Part shown: piece after piece, positions 42,243-52,364 of the stretch | How the letters are laid out: the number at the start of each line of letters is the position of its first letter | Position numbering within the stretch: the first letter of the stretch is position 1 | Assembly (NCBI GenBank): GCA_949358305.1 | Contig: OX442318.1 | Span: 5,876,501-5,940,500 of the forward strand | Reading direction: 5' to 3' | DNA from: Strigamia acuminata | Lineage: Eukaryota; Arthropoda; Chilopoda; Geophilomorpha; Linotaeniidae | DNA: 64,000 bases | The notes under the pieces: model-generated | What the model was told of the DNA's origin: nothing | Seen by the model: only the letters and a program-made list of their open reading frames with translations | Database searches by the model: none | Made by a program: the position numbers and the translations under genes

Positions 42243-43062
42243 TGTGGTGACCCAGTTGGATAAGTGTCCCCCCAGGGCGGATGCTTGTCCTCTGAGTCAC
42301 TGTGATTGAAGAGTCGTTCCCCCCCGAGTTGGCTCCACCTCCCCATGGCAGGTGTGTGCCCCGAGGGGGAGGAAGCGGCTGATGGTCAGCCCCCATTGGT
42401 TGATCGCCGGCCCTTCACCCCACTGCATAAAAGGCTGTGTTTCCCGCCTAAAGTCAGAACTTACACAAACGACACCAAGAACACAGCAACTACCTCACCG
42501 TCAGGCCAACTTCAACTACAAGTTAGGATTGATCGAGGATCGCTGAGTAAAGTGCAAACTGTAACTCTCACGAAGTCACTTGCGAGCTATTCCTGCGAAA
42601 GCACGAGAATAGCCCTTGTGAAATCACCCAGAATAATCGCCCAGACGATTATTCGCCGAAGTAAGTGTCCGAGTGCTTTGTAGGGAACCCCAAAGTTCCT
42701 AGACGAGGCCTCTGCGACGCTAAACAAACCCTAGACAACAGGCACGGATAGAAGACTCGAAAGAGCATTCCACCGCGTCCGTGAAGACGAATCCGTGACG
42801 AATTGACGACAACTCGAGACGCCGCCTTTGTTCCGCCGACCACGCGGAATCGACGACGCCATCTTGAGAAATCCTTTGTTCGACGCTGACCACGTCGACT
42901 CTAGAATTATTACTGAGTGTATTTTAAAGGCATAAAGCCTGGTGAATAAATTACCTGTTTATTTACATACATTTGGTATTCATTTGGGTATTTACATAAT
43001 TGATCACAGGTAAAGTATTACACGTTAGCGCTATTTAAACCTATACCAAGTAGGACGCGACA
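42243..43062 (+). repeat. 3' LTR of Gypsy element 2
   Basis: 820 bp, no difference from 30195-31014 seen on reading. AATAAA at 42945-42950 would serve as the polyadenylation signal. Confidence 0.95.
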
Positions 43063-43469
43063 GGTATTACGGAGTACTATTTTTTGGGCTCGGGTCCTCT
43101 TCTGTAACTGCATTATAAAGTGCATTTGGAAAACCTTCGAGGGGCCAAGATTCTTTTTTCATGTAATTGAATTAAATAACGATTTCGTGATATTTTTAGT
43201 TGAGAGAAAAATTTTGCGATGTTTCCCACCATAGCAATGAACGGATCTATTTATCCGTTCATATATTATTATATACTTAAAAACCATTATCCGCCCGGTC
43301 TGGATGCACACTAGCCATAGTATTATTTATTTATAATCACATGTTCTATTTCCTAACATTGCATGCAACTTATGAAAGAAAATTCCTTATTCATTAATTC
43401 AAAGTTAAAAAATTATTCAATTTTTCTGCATGCTTTACGATTACATAAGTAATAATAAAAAATGAACCA

Positions 43470-43591
43470 CATAAAAGCATTCATCAATAATTATGTAGCC
43501 ATTGGGATGGTCAGAGGACGGTCTACACTCCTCTCATAGTGTTATTCCTTAAAAAGAACAATGTTGAAGTTTGTAGCCATCTTGTCAGCCG
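43470..43591 (+). pseudogene. Orphan promoter and exon 1 of a secreted family copy
   Basis: A degenerate TATA block (ACATAAAAG, 43470) is followed by exon 1 at 43561-43591 (MLKFVAILSA, donor GTAAGA). The 3' neighbour in the expected unit order is the heat-shock gene at 48.3 kb, but exons 2-4 are missing; a copia element and repeats occupy the interval. Confidence 0.7.
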
Positions 43592-43719
43592 GTAAGATAT
43601 TTAAAATTCCAATGCTAAGCTAACCTAGTCTGCGACATGTATCGTGATACCAAAACCTAACAGAAAAATCCCTGTCTGCCATATGGTTGAAAAATAATAT
43701 TGCAACAAGTGCATCCAAT

Positions 43720-44165
43720 CGTAAATGGATTTTTTTTTATTTCTTTGATTTCTGATTTTCTTGATTTCTGGAGACAGGAAATGATGATTTTTATGTCATC
43801 ATATGGAAATCAGATTTCAGAAAATCGAATTTCTAAAAATCCACGTGCGTGATCGCTTTTTTTTATTTTCAGCCATCTTGATTTCCATATAATGTGATCA
43901 AAGCACGTCGTTTTTCATTTGCAATTTAACAATGTCACATTTTGCATCTAACAATTCAAATTGCGCATGTGCAGCAGTTGGATTTTGGCACAATTTTGGT
44001 TCAAAAATTCTTTTTTTGATCCAAAAATTCATCTTTTGGTCCAAAAATTCTTTATTTCCCACATGAAAATGTTATTTTTTCACCCCAAAATCTATTTTTC
44101 AACCATTAAATGCATTTGTTTTTCATTGAGAATGCATTTATCTGCAAAAAGCAGCCATTTCTAAA
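43720..44165. other. AT-rich intergenic stretch
   Basis: Low-complexity T-rich sequence with repeats of GATTTCTGATTTTCTTGATT type (43735-43870) and of GGTCCAAAAATTC (about 44000-44055). No gene seen. Confidence 0.5.
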
Positions 44166-44427
44166 TATTGAACACATCTATTGTTTTTTTGTAATTTATT
44201 ACCGTAATTTCTTGTAGTTTTTGTTCTAATATGTTGGAGGCATAAAAATGGAGACGCTTGGCTTTTTGGTGAAATATTAACAGTGATGGTTTTAATCTAA
44301 AACAGATGTTTAAAAGTGCGCGGAGCACTAAATACAAAACAGGGCACTGATTGGTCAGTGCCAAATACAGGTGCACAGGTGGTAAAGACACCTGGCGGAC
44401 AGGAATACAACATTCAATAAAACAACA
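44166..44427 (-). repeat. Probable 3' LTR of the truncated copia element
   Basis: On the minus strand a purine tract AGGGGAAG (44435-44428) is followed by TGTTGTTTTATTGAATGT. The outer border is a guess, since there is no second LTR to compare with. Confidence 0.45.
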
Positions 44428-44549
44428 CTTCCCCTGAATGGCAATATTCCCACATTTCAAAATTCAAAACATCTTTCTCAAGCAATTTAGACATTTAAAC
44501 ATTAAAGTATTCATTCACAAACAATTCAAAATATTAAAAACAATATTTC

Positions 44550-47500
44550 TTAAACAATTTCCTTCAATCCAAATTGGGCGATCAATTCTTCGTGTTTTGG
44601 CTTAAAAAGCCCCTTGGTCAACACATCGGCGACCATCTTCTCACTCTCCAGGAATTCTATGTCGATATCTCCCCGCTCACATGTTTCTCGAACAAAATGG
44701 TGGCGAATGTCGATGTGCTTGGTTCTGGAATGAAAAATTGGGTTTCGCACCAATTTGTGTGCCCCCTGATTATCGCTATAAATGAGGGTCGTTTCTTTCT
44801 TCTTGTTGATGTATTTAATTTCGTCTAGGAAGTTTCGCAAGTAGATTGCTTCTTTTGACGCGTCGGCCAACGCCATATATTCTGCTTCGGTCGACGAGGT
44901 TGCGACGGTCTTCTGCTTTCTTGCTTCCCAGCATATTGTCGCGTTCGCGAGTTTAAAGCAGTAGCCGGTGTACGAGCGACGGTCGTCCAAGTTTGCTCCC
45001 CAATCTGCATCCGTGTAGCCGACTAAGTCTTTTCCGGTCTTTTCGAATTTTAGCCCGAGATTCGATGAGTGCTTCAAATATCTTAGGACGCGTTTTGCTG
45101 CTGTCCAATGAGTTCCGGTGAAGCACGTATTATATTGACTTAATGCGCTGACGGTGTAGGAAATATCGGGTCGAGTGCAAACGGCGAGGTACATGAGTGA
45201 TCCGATTAAACTTTGGTACGGGAACTTCTCTGGATCCAGTAGCTCTTCGTCGGTCCCATCCTCCTTTTTCTTGTTTTTCTGCAATTTCTGATTTGCGTCG
45301 AGTGGAGTTGTGTTTTTCGAGCAGTCTTGCATTCCGAAACGATTCAGTATGTCCTTAACGTATTTTTTCTGCGCCATCGTGATTGATTTCGTCTTTTCGT
45401 CCTGTTTAAACTCGATTCCCAAGCAGTAGTGAATTTGTCCTAAATCCTTCATTTTGAACTCGCTCTTCAGGTTCGATTTTAATTTCTCCAAGTTTCTTTT
45501 GCAGTTCGTTGCGATGATAAAATCATCCACGTAGATTGCGACGAGCGTGATGACTTCTCCATTCATTTGGTAATACACGCATGGGTCTGCGTTTGTTGGC
45601 TTCAGTCCGTGCTTTTGCAACTTCTCGTCCAGTTTTTTGTACCACTGGCGACCCGACTGCTTCAATCCGTATAACGCCTTTTTCATCCGGCAGACTTTTC
45701 CTTTCTTGATTTTTATTCCAGCAATAAATTCCAAATATTCGGGGAATTCCATAAAAATTTCCTCTTCGATTTCGCCGTTCAAATATGCCGTTATCGCGTC
45801 CATTTGGTGTACGGTCAATCCCAACTCGGCTGCGATTGCCATCATCATTCGAATTGATCCCGGTCGTGCGACGGGCGCGTAGGTTTCAAAGTAATCGATG
45901 CCTGGCTGCTGTGCATATCCTTTGGCGACCAGTCTGGCCTTTCTGCGTTCGATTGACCCGTCTGCTTCAAATTTCGTGCGGAGGACCCATCTACATCCGA
46001 TTACGTTTCTATTTTTTGGTCGGTCGCACTCCTCCCACGTTTCGTTTTCGATTAAAGCGTCGTACTCTTCCTTCATCGCTTTCATCCATTCTTGTGGGTC
46101 GTTTCCATTCAAAGCTTCGGCCGCTGTCGTTGGATCGTCGAGAATTGCTATCTGTGCAATTTCGTCCAAAACTTCATTAGTTGTTGTCGGATTCTTTCTG
46201 GTGTATTTCTTTCTGGGTGGGTCCCCATTTCGATTTGGGTAAGGTTTTGGCGTTCTCGAGGATCGTCGTGGAATTATTTGCGCGTTTTCATTCTGACGAG
46301 GTTCGGCTTCTTCGTGTTGCGTCTCTCTCTCGTCCTCATTATCGGGCTCGTTCTCGCCTGCGCTCTCGACTTCGTCCTCGGAAATTTCGGTTCCATTCTC
46401 GATTTGATCTGTTCTGCAATCGGTGAGAATGTCATTAAAATTATTGTTATTATCGTTTTCTTCACATTCTTCATTCGTTTCATTTTCCGATTTTTCGACA
46501 AATTTCACATCGCGACTTTTTATAATTTTGTTTTCGCTTTTTGACCACAAGCGATACGCCTTCGATCCGTCCCAATATCCGATGAGAATACATTCTTTTG
46601 ACTTCGGTTCGAACTTCCCCTTGTTCGGTTTCTTGTCCAACGCGAAGACTCTGCTTCCAAAAACTCGAAAATAGTCGACATTCGGTTTTCTTCCGGTCCA
46701 GACTTGATGCGGGATTTCATTTTCCAAACTTCTAGTCGGGCATTTATTTCGGATGTGGCATGCAGTGTTGATTGCTTCCGCCCAATATGAGTTAGGCAAT
46801 TTTGCTTGCAGTAACATGCATCGTGCCATCTCGATCAAAGTTCTATTCATTCTTTCCGAGACGCCATTTTGTTCCGGGGTTCGTTCGACGCTGGTTTGGC
46901 GCTTTATGCCGTTTTCTTGTAAATATGCGTCGAATTTCTTATTTACATATTCCTTCCCGTTGTCCGATCGTAAAACTTTTAGTGCGCAACCAGTTTCCCT
47001 CTCGCAAAACGTTTTAAATGACTTGAATGCCTCGAAAACTTCGCTTTTGTGCTTCAGAAAATACACCTTGCACCACCTCGATTTGTCGTCGGTGAAGGTC
47101 ACGAAGTATCTTGATCCGTTCATGGACTTTGTTGGCATTGGTCCGCAAACGTCCGAGTGTACAAGTTCCAGCAGTTTTTCGCTTTTTGACGTGGAGTCAG
47201 GAAATTTCGTACTTGCGTGCTTCCCCTCGATGCAAGTTTCACAAGTTGGCAGCTTGGCGTCCTTTTCCAAATTCATTCCGTCCGCCTTTTCGTTTAGTAT
47301 TTTCAGACTTGACTCGTTCAGGTGCCCAAGTCTTTTGTGCCATTCTTGTATTTTCGTACTTGCGGGTTTTGCAGGTTTTGATCCGGTTCCGACTTCGATT
47401 TCCGCTGCAGTCGCAGCATCCTCGGTCTCGTCGACGATGTAATACAGTCCGTTCCTTTTTTCGGCGGTGAATACGATTTCTCCCTTCGGATTTATCACTT

Positions 47501-47678
47501 CTGCTGACTTATCATCGAAAATCACCTTGTGTCCCCGTTCTGTGATCTTCCCGACCGACATCAAATTCGTTCGTAGATCTCGCACCAAAAGAGTTTCCGC
47601 CAAATCCAGCTTCACATTTCCGTTCCCGGTGTTGACGACAATTTTCGCGGTTCCTTTTCCGTCGATTTTTGTACTCGT
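44550..47678 (-). CDS. Ty1/copia polyprotein, 5'-truncated (IN-RT-RNase H)
   Basis: The open frame runs from just after an in-frame stop at 47681-47679. It starts in the region that follows the protease active site (TNLMSVGKITERGHKVIF), so gag and the protease catalytic part are missing. Then come the HHCC domain (HKRLGHLNESSL ... CETCIEGKH), the integrase core (HSDVCGPM, RSDNGKEY, PEQNGVSERMN), RVT_2 reverse transcriptase (RWVLRTKFEADG ... YVDD) and copia-type RNase H (GYTDADWG, SSTEAEYMAL). No internal stop or frameshift is present, so truncation is the only visible defect. No start codon or promoter of its own. Confidence 0.9.
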   Translation of the reverse strand, partial: TSTKIDGKGTAKIVVNTGNGNVKLDLAETLLVRDLRTNLMSVGKITERGHKVIFDDKSAEVINPKGEIVFTAEKRNGLYYIVDETEDAATAAEIEVGTGSKPAKPASTKIQEWHKRLGHLNESSLKILNEKADGMNLEKDAKLPTCETCIEGKHASTKFPDSTSKSEKLLELVHSDVCGPMPTKSMNGSRYFVTFTDDKSRWCKVYFLKHKSEVFEAFKSFKTFCERETGCALKVLRSDNGKEYVNKKFDAYLQENGIKRQTSVERTPEQNGVSERMNRTLIEMARCMLLQAKLPNSYWAEAINTACHIRNKCPTRSLENEIPHQVWTGRKPNVDYFRVFGSRVFALDKKPNKGKFEPKSKECILIGYWDGSKAYRLWSKSENKIIKSRDVKFVEKSENETNEECEENDNNNNFNDILTDCRTDQIENGTEISEDEVESAGENEPDNEDERETQHEEAEPRQNENAQIIPRRSSRTPKPYPNRNGDPPRKKYTRKNPTTTNEVLDEIAQIAILDDPTTAAEALNGNDPQEWMKAMKEEYDALIENETWEECDRPKNRNVIGCRWVLRTKFEADGSIERRKARLVAKGYAQQPGIDYFETYAPVARPGSIRMMMAIAAELGLTVHQMDAITAYLNGEIEEEIFMEFPEYLEFIAGIKIKKGKVCRMKKALYGLKQSGRQWYKKLDEKLQKHGLKPTNADPCVYYQMNGEVITLVAIYVDDFIIATNCKRNLEKLKSNLKSEFKMKDLGQIHYCLGIEFKQDEKTKSITMAQKKYVKDILNRFGMQDCSKNTTPLDANQKLQKNKKKEDGTDEELLDPEKFPYQSLIGSLMYLAVCTRPDISYTVSALSQYNTCFTGTHWTAAKRVLRYLKHSSNLGLKFEKTGKDLVGYTDADWGANLDDRRSYTGYCFKLANATICWEARKQKTVATSSTEAEYMALADASKEAIYLRNFLDEIKYINKKKETTLIYSDNQGAHKLVRNPIFHSRTKHIDIRHHFVRETCERGDIDIEFLESEKMVADVLTKGLFKPKHEELIAQFGLKEIV

Positions 47679-47945
47679 TTAAAAAATTGGAAAATTTGTC
47701 AAAATATTTTAAAAAATTAAAAAATTTGTCAAAATATTTAAAAAAATTCGAAAATTTGTCAAAATATTTAAAAAAATTTCTTAAATTTGTCAAAAATTTT
47801 TTAAAAATCGAAAATTGTCAAAAAATTTTAAAAAATTCGACAATTTGTCAAAATATTTAAAAAAAATTTCTTAAATTTGTCAGAAATTTTTTAAAAATCG
47901 AAAATTGTCAAAAAAAATTTAAAAATCGAAAATTGTCGAATTTCA
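47679..47945. repeat. Degenerate tandem repeat next to the copia break
   Basis: About nine imperfect units of roughly 30 bp, each containing AAAATTTGTCAAAATATTTAA or a variant, abut the 5' truncation point of the copia element. Confidence 0.75.
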
Positions 47946-48176
47946 TTCAAATGTTAATTTACGTGTCCCAATTTTTGCAGGCTAACCCAATAATAAGTTT
48001 GTACACCACTGATAATTACTTCCCCCACAAACACTCAGCCAGTGTCAATTATTCAACTCTGACAATCTCATCACCAATTACATTGTTCTCTCACCATTTG
48101 TTAAACCTAGCAACCAAATACACAACATTTCAACCAGAATTCAACACACCTAAACACACTTCCCACTATAAAACAA

Positions 48177-48184
48177 ATTCAAAA
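48177..48184 (+). promoter_or_regulatory. TATA box of the small heat-shock gene
   Basis: TATAAAAC, 118 nt before the start codon. I do not see a clear heat-shock element (repeated nGAAn) next to it. Confidence 0.5.
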
Positions 48185-48294
48185 CCTCCAAGTATTCTTC
48201 TCTACCCAAAATCATTCGACCAAAGGTATACCCCAAACTTCTAATCAAAAAAATCTTGCATTTATCTCATATTTACCCACTCATTTAACCAGCC

Positions 48295-48777
48295 ATGGAC
48301 AAATTAGTCAAAGAAAGTGTCACCAGAAATCGATGGACCCTAATAGTGGATTTAAGCAGCAAACAAGATCCCCAAATTAGAGTGCAAGCGAAGCACAACG
48401 TCGTTCATATTCGAGGCCAGTACACGGATAACGGACGTACAGAGCTGTTCGAAGGCTATTATCCGATCCCGGATGGATTTGTCTGCGATTCGGTCGTCCA
48501 ATCGAGTGATTGCAGATTAACGTGTCAAGCGAGTAGGAGGAAAACCGATCAAACCCAGGAAGCAAAAGCTGACACGCCTGCATCTACGCCTGCGCCGACG
48601 CCATTACTGTCGCCACCGTTGTCGCCATCGTCATCGCCTGCTCTTTCGCCTTCGCCTATGACTGTGACTGAAAACCTGTTGGAAGGGTTTGAGATGTTGG
48701 ATTCAAGTAATTTACCAACTTTGCCTCAGCTTTTTATGGCGTTGTTTCAAGTCTTGGGAATTAATATAAAGTGGTGA
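48295..48777 (+). CDS. Small heat-shock protein-like (alpha-crystallin domain)
   Basis: 160 aa, single exon. Residues about 12-85 fit an alpha-crystallin domain: NRWTLIVDLSS, then HNVVHIRGQYTDNGR, then FEGYYPIPDGF and DCRLTCQA in the usual strand order. The N-terminal arm is nearly absent. The C-terminal part is unusual: a Pro/Ser/Thr-rich stretch (residues about 100-125), then FEMLDSSNLPTLPQLFMALF and a final GINIKW that could be the I-x-I motif. Such proteins are ATP-independent chaperones; whether this one is heat-induced cannot be told. Its 5' end is duplicated in at least four other places in the window, always downstream of a secreted-family unit. Confidence 0.7.
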   Translation: MDKLVKESVTRNRWTLIVDLSSKQDPQIRVQAKHNVVHIRGQYTDNGRTELFEGYYPIPDGFVCDSVVQSSDCRLTCQASRRKTDQTQEAKADTPASTPAPTPLLSPPLSPSSSPALSPSPMTVTENLLEGFEMLDSSNLPTLPQLFMALFQVLGINIKW

Positions 48778-49209
48778 ATTTCTATTTTGGTTTTTTCTCT
48801 CGTGCGGAAGTGTAGAATTAGAAAAATTGCAGCGCTCATGTGCAAACCGAAATTAAAAATGAATAAATAATAAAAAGTGTAAAATTTAAACATTAATTTA
48901 AAAAAAAATGTAAGTTGTAACACTGCTGTGAATTAAATAATCTTTTTTTTTATTTTTTAGAAATAATTTCTCACGGTTTTACACACTAAATAATAAAAAA
49001 AAATTACTATAAGCAAACTAACAGATTATGATGATATGATTATTCATTTTTGTGCATTCTTTGTTGTCAAGTTTCCCTTGGGAAGTTTATTGTCCCAATG
49101 AATATTTCTAAGGAAATCCTGTAGAAACAAAATGAAACATTTTTTTGTTAGTAGGAATTTTGCTGGACAAGCAAATTATGACTGAAACTCATTGGCAGAC
49201 ATCTAAACA

Positions 49210-49217
49210 TATAAAAC
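49210..49217 (+). promoter_or_regulatory. TATA box of family copy 5
   Basis: TATAAAAC, 80 nt before the start codon at 49290. Confidence 0.55.
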
Positions 49218-49289
49218 AACTTCCACCGGTATATCATAAAGCTGTTTACCTTAAATCACATTACTTTCAAGTTTCTACTTAGAAAAACA

Positions 49290-50471
49290 ATGTTGTTTAG
49301 GCTGGTGGTGTTTTGCTCAATCGTAACAGGTAAAAATATCCCTTTTTGTATTAATTAATATTATTTAATTTATATTTTTTTAGTTGGCTCAACTGCTGAT
49401 GCTGCCTGCAAATCCTGCAAGGATGCAGTTTCAAATTTGTTTAACATGGCACAAAGTGTAATGGCTGGGTAAGTAATAAGTACGGCCCGGATATATATCT
49501 GAAATAAAACTCGTTTTATGCACATAAAATATGCACTAAAAATTCCGTTGTATGCAAAAGAAAATTAAAATATGCTGTAAAATTTTCCCGTATACTAAAA
49601 GTGAACTAAACAAAAACAAACTGGTTTGGGGCTTTCTAACAAGGTTTCCGGACAGTTTCCAAGCTTTCAGACATCTAGTTCTTGCGCTGCCCGCTTATAA
49701 TTTTTTGTTTCTAATTCTAGAACCACCCAAGCAGGATATACTAATTAATTTTCATTATAATTATTTTAGAGTTGAACCATTGGCACTTCAAGATATTCAA
49801 GTATGCAAAATACTCACAGTGACTGGACTGAAGACAATAAAAGCGTATGGAACTCCTTGCATCAAACCAACAGGCAAAACGGAATTTTTTCAAGAGATTG
49901 GACTCGAATTTGACCAATTCAACATAAACTGTTCGCTGAAATCAATATCCGAATTGTTGTAAGTTTTATACATCCAACTTTTGAGTTTTGTTGTTTAGAA
50001 TTGTTGTTGGTTTGCAGCCAAGCAATAGGACTTCCAGCAATACCAAATATACCAATACCAAATATATCAATGCCAAAAATGCCTTCCTTCGGATCTTGGG
50101 GAGGAGGAAAGAAGAAGGAAGAACCAACAACACCACCACCACCACCAAAAAGTAATGGTCTGTTGGCGAATTGGGCCGGCTTAAAGTTGGTGATCACAAT
50201 GAAAATGGATTTTGAAAATGATGTATTTGACATTTTGTCCAGCACGGTGGCCGATATCAAAGTGGGTGCATTGAAATTAGCGTGCGATGGCGACAGCATG
50301 ATTGTCAAATCATGTGGTTTAATTCTGAAACAGAAACAAATCTCAGACATTTTTGGCTACATTGCACAACATGTCGTTAAGCAAGTTATCGGCACGGTAC
50401 TCAAAACTGATTCTTTAAAGGACCTTATTACCATGTTAAACTGTGGCGAACCAGACCCCCCGGACGACTAA
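49290..50471 (+). CDS. Secreted Cys-containing family protein, copy 5 (diverged, complete)
   Basis: Four exons, 49290-49329, 49384-49468, 49770-49958 and 50018-50471, GT-AG, phases 1, 2, 2 as in the other copies; 255 aa. Signal peptide MLFRLVVFCSIVTVGSTADA, then CKSC, exon 3 with VEPLALQDIQVCK and NINCSL, exon 4 with a Pro-rich insert (PTTPPPPPKSN) and the tail MLNCGEPDPPDD. Identity with the other copies is low except around the Cys residues and the LNCG tail, so this is an old member, outside the recent duplications. Introns are short (54-301 nt) and free of transposons. AATAAA lies at about 50513. Function unknown. Confidence 0.85.
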
Positions 50472-50519
50472 TGTGTTTGTCACTATCGTGTTTGTAATCA
50501 AAAATGAAATGGAATAAAA

Positions 50520-51430
50520 ATTATTTGTGTTGAAATCAATTTTTAATTTCCAAACACAGGTGAGCCAGAGAAATCTGATGCTTTTGAAAATGTAATTACT
50601 CTGCAATCAATTAAAATTTTCATTCTAAACTAAAACCATTACACGAAGTTTGAAATGCCATTTTTATATACCTGGAAAATTATATCACATGTTATCTGCT
50701 AATTTGTAATTCTGCCTATCTGCAGCGCCACCTATATCTTTATTTGAATAAACTACTGTCTTCATACGAAAATAAGACCATTCAGCCAAATCATGTAAGT
50801 TTGTCGAAAAAGTAAAATTGTTATTTACTCTATTAATTTGTATTCATTACGCTGATTAAAAAAACAAAAAAAAGATATATAAATTAACAAAAACAACGAA
50901 ATACTGTGCCTTTTTTAATATTTTTATACAAATCCGAATATCACACCATGGGGGTATATATTCGAATATAACACCATGGTGTGAAAGCAGAAGTGGTGTT
51001 ATATTCGAATTTTTCAACAATGTTTCACAAATTACAGTTTTCAAAGAAACTCGAATACAACACCAATGGTGTTATTTTTGGGTCAGTTATGTAAATCTCA
51101 ACTACACCAACGATCACGTTATTTCTGGCCACCCTCTTCATCCGGACAAAGTTCTGGGTCTGAGACACGTCCTACGTATTTTCCATACACAGTTCACTGT
51201 ATAGAGAGATACAAAAACCAAATAATCTCACTCATCCATATTTTGTCTTCTGTCTTGTGATGATTATAAACAAACTCTGAACGCAAATCTGCAAGATTTC
51301 CCTTAAAGCTCTGCAGGGAAGTACAGAAAATCATTGTGGCTAAACTCACCCCTGGTCGAGTTAAAAAATACTTTTTAATATGTACACAATTTTATTTTAA
51401 TTATCACTAAAAGTTGGACTATAAATTTGA
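50520..51430. other. Intergenic region with a palindromic repeat
   Basis: 50935-51075 contains inverted copies of CGAATATAACACCATGGTGT, related in design to 4871-5313. The rest is AT-rich with no exon that I can support. Confidence 0.5.
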
Positions 51431-51434
51431 CATT

Positions 51435-52326
51435 TCAGTCCGTTTGTCCACCAATAAGTCCTAGATGGTGTTTTGTTTTATGAATCATAATTTCCACTGT
51501 TTCCACTACCAGCGAATGCACTATTTTTGTTATCACCGGCTTTATTAAACGAACAAAAAATTGAATTGTTTTCCCTAAAAAGCCTTGACCGTAATACCTA
51601 AAAGAAAGAAAAAAAATAAAAAAAAAATTTGTATTAAAAAAATTAATTTTTTTTATTACTCCATTTTAAACGTTCCAGGATTGACGATTTTCGCCTGTCG
51701 AATGCGCGTGTGATGCTCCTCGTCGTAATTTACAAACGCGTCGGTGTAAATGCGCAGATTGTCGATCACTGCTACGACAGTCGCGGTGGAAACTTTAATC
51801 GACAAAACCCTGCGATATTTGAATTAATTAAACGGAAATTCACTCGATTTTATTCCGAAATTAAATCAGTACTTGTTGTGTATACGGCACACCATGACTA
51901 AACGTTTCCATCCCAAATTTAAATAAAGTCGACTGACGCTTTCATTGACTTTAACAGACGTGAGGTTACCGCTGCGAAAAATTGTAAAAAAACCGGTAAT
52001 ATTGCAGTAATCGATGAAATCTCTCATGGGAGGGCTTACTAAAGGTTCGCTTCTACAATTTTGGTTTAGAAAAATGTAAATTTTTAAGTTTAATCTACGC
52101 AAATGTCAATTTTAGTCTCACGATTTAATGACGCCGCGCACGAACGAGATGGTTTTGTCAAAATCCTTGTTTACGTTTCCGATGTCTGTAGCGAAATAAA
52201 AAGAAATTTGTGTTGAAATGATTAATTATTTGCACATAAATAAATGTTACCTATTGAAGAGATGACTCCAAGTTGCAAGAAAAACACTAAAATGTCAATG
52301 TGTAGTATTTTTATCCATAACTTCAT
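51435..52326 (-). CDS. Secreted protein, TULIP/Der p 7-like candidate
   Basis: Five exons on the minus strand: 52326-52251, 52185-52122, 52052-51873, 51809-51660 and 51597-51435, all GT-AG, phases 1, 2, 2, 2; 210 aa. Signal peptide about residues 1-25 (MKLWIKILHIDILVFFLQLG). Then an amphipathic helix (DFDKTISFVRGVIKS), beta-like segments (SGNLTSVKVN, LYLNLGW) and a C-terminal helix (FVRLIKPVITKIVHSLVVET). Length and helix-strand-helix layout resemble group 7 mite allergens, lipid-binding TULIP-type proteins; that is an inference from pattern. The exon 2/3 junction resembles that of the secreted tandem family. The coding exons are clearly less AT-rich than the introns. TATAAAAA at 52364-52357 is only 31 nt before the ATG. 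Confidence 0.65.
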
Positions 52327-52356
52327 GCTTGCTTAACATGGAATGTGGAGCTGAAA

Positions 52357-52364
52357 TTTTTATA
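52357..52364 (-). promoter_or_regulatory. TATA box of the TULIP-like candidate
   Basis: TATAAAAA on the minus strand, 31 nt upstream of the start codon. Transcription would begin almost at the ATG, so the leader is very short or the true start is elsewhere. Confidence 0.45.

Larger units (their letters stand above)
30195..43062 (+). mobile_element. Gypsy element 2: complete Ty3/Gypsy LTR retrotransposon, 12.9 kb
   Basis: 820-bp LTRs that look identical along their length, flanked by GGTA on both sides (30191-30194, 43063-43066). Layout: 5' LTR, primer-binding site, gag, pol (-1 frame), third spliced gene, polypurine tract, 3' LTR. All frames are open. Proteins align with those of Gypsy element 1 throughout, but DNA and LTRs have diverged, so this is a sister family and not a duplicate. 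Opposite orientation to element 1. Confidence 0.95.
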
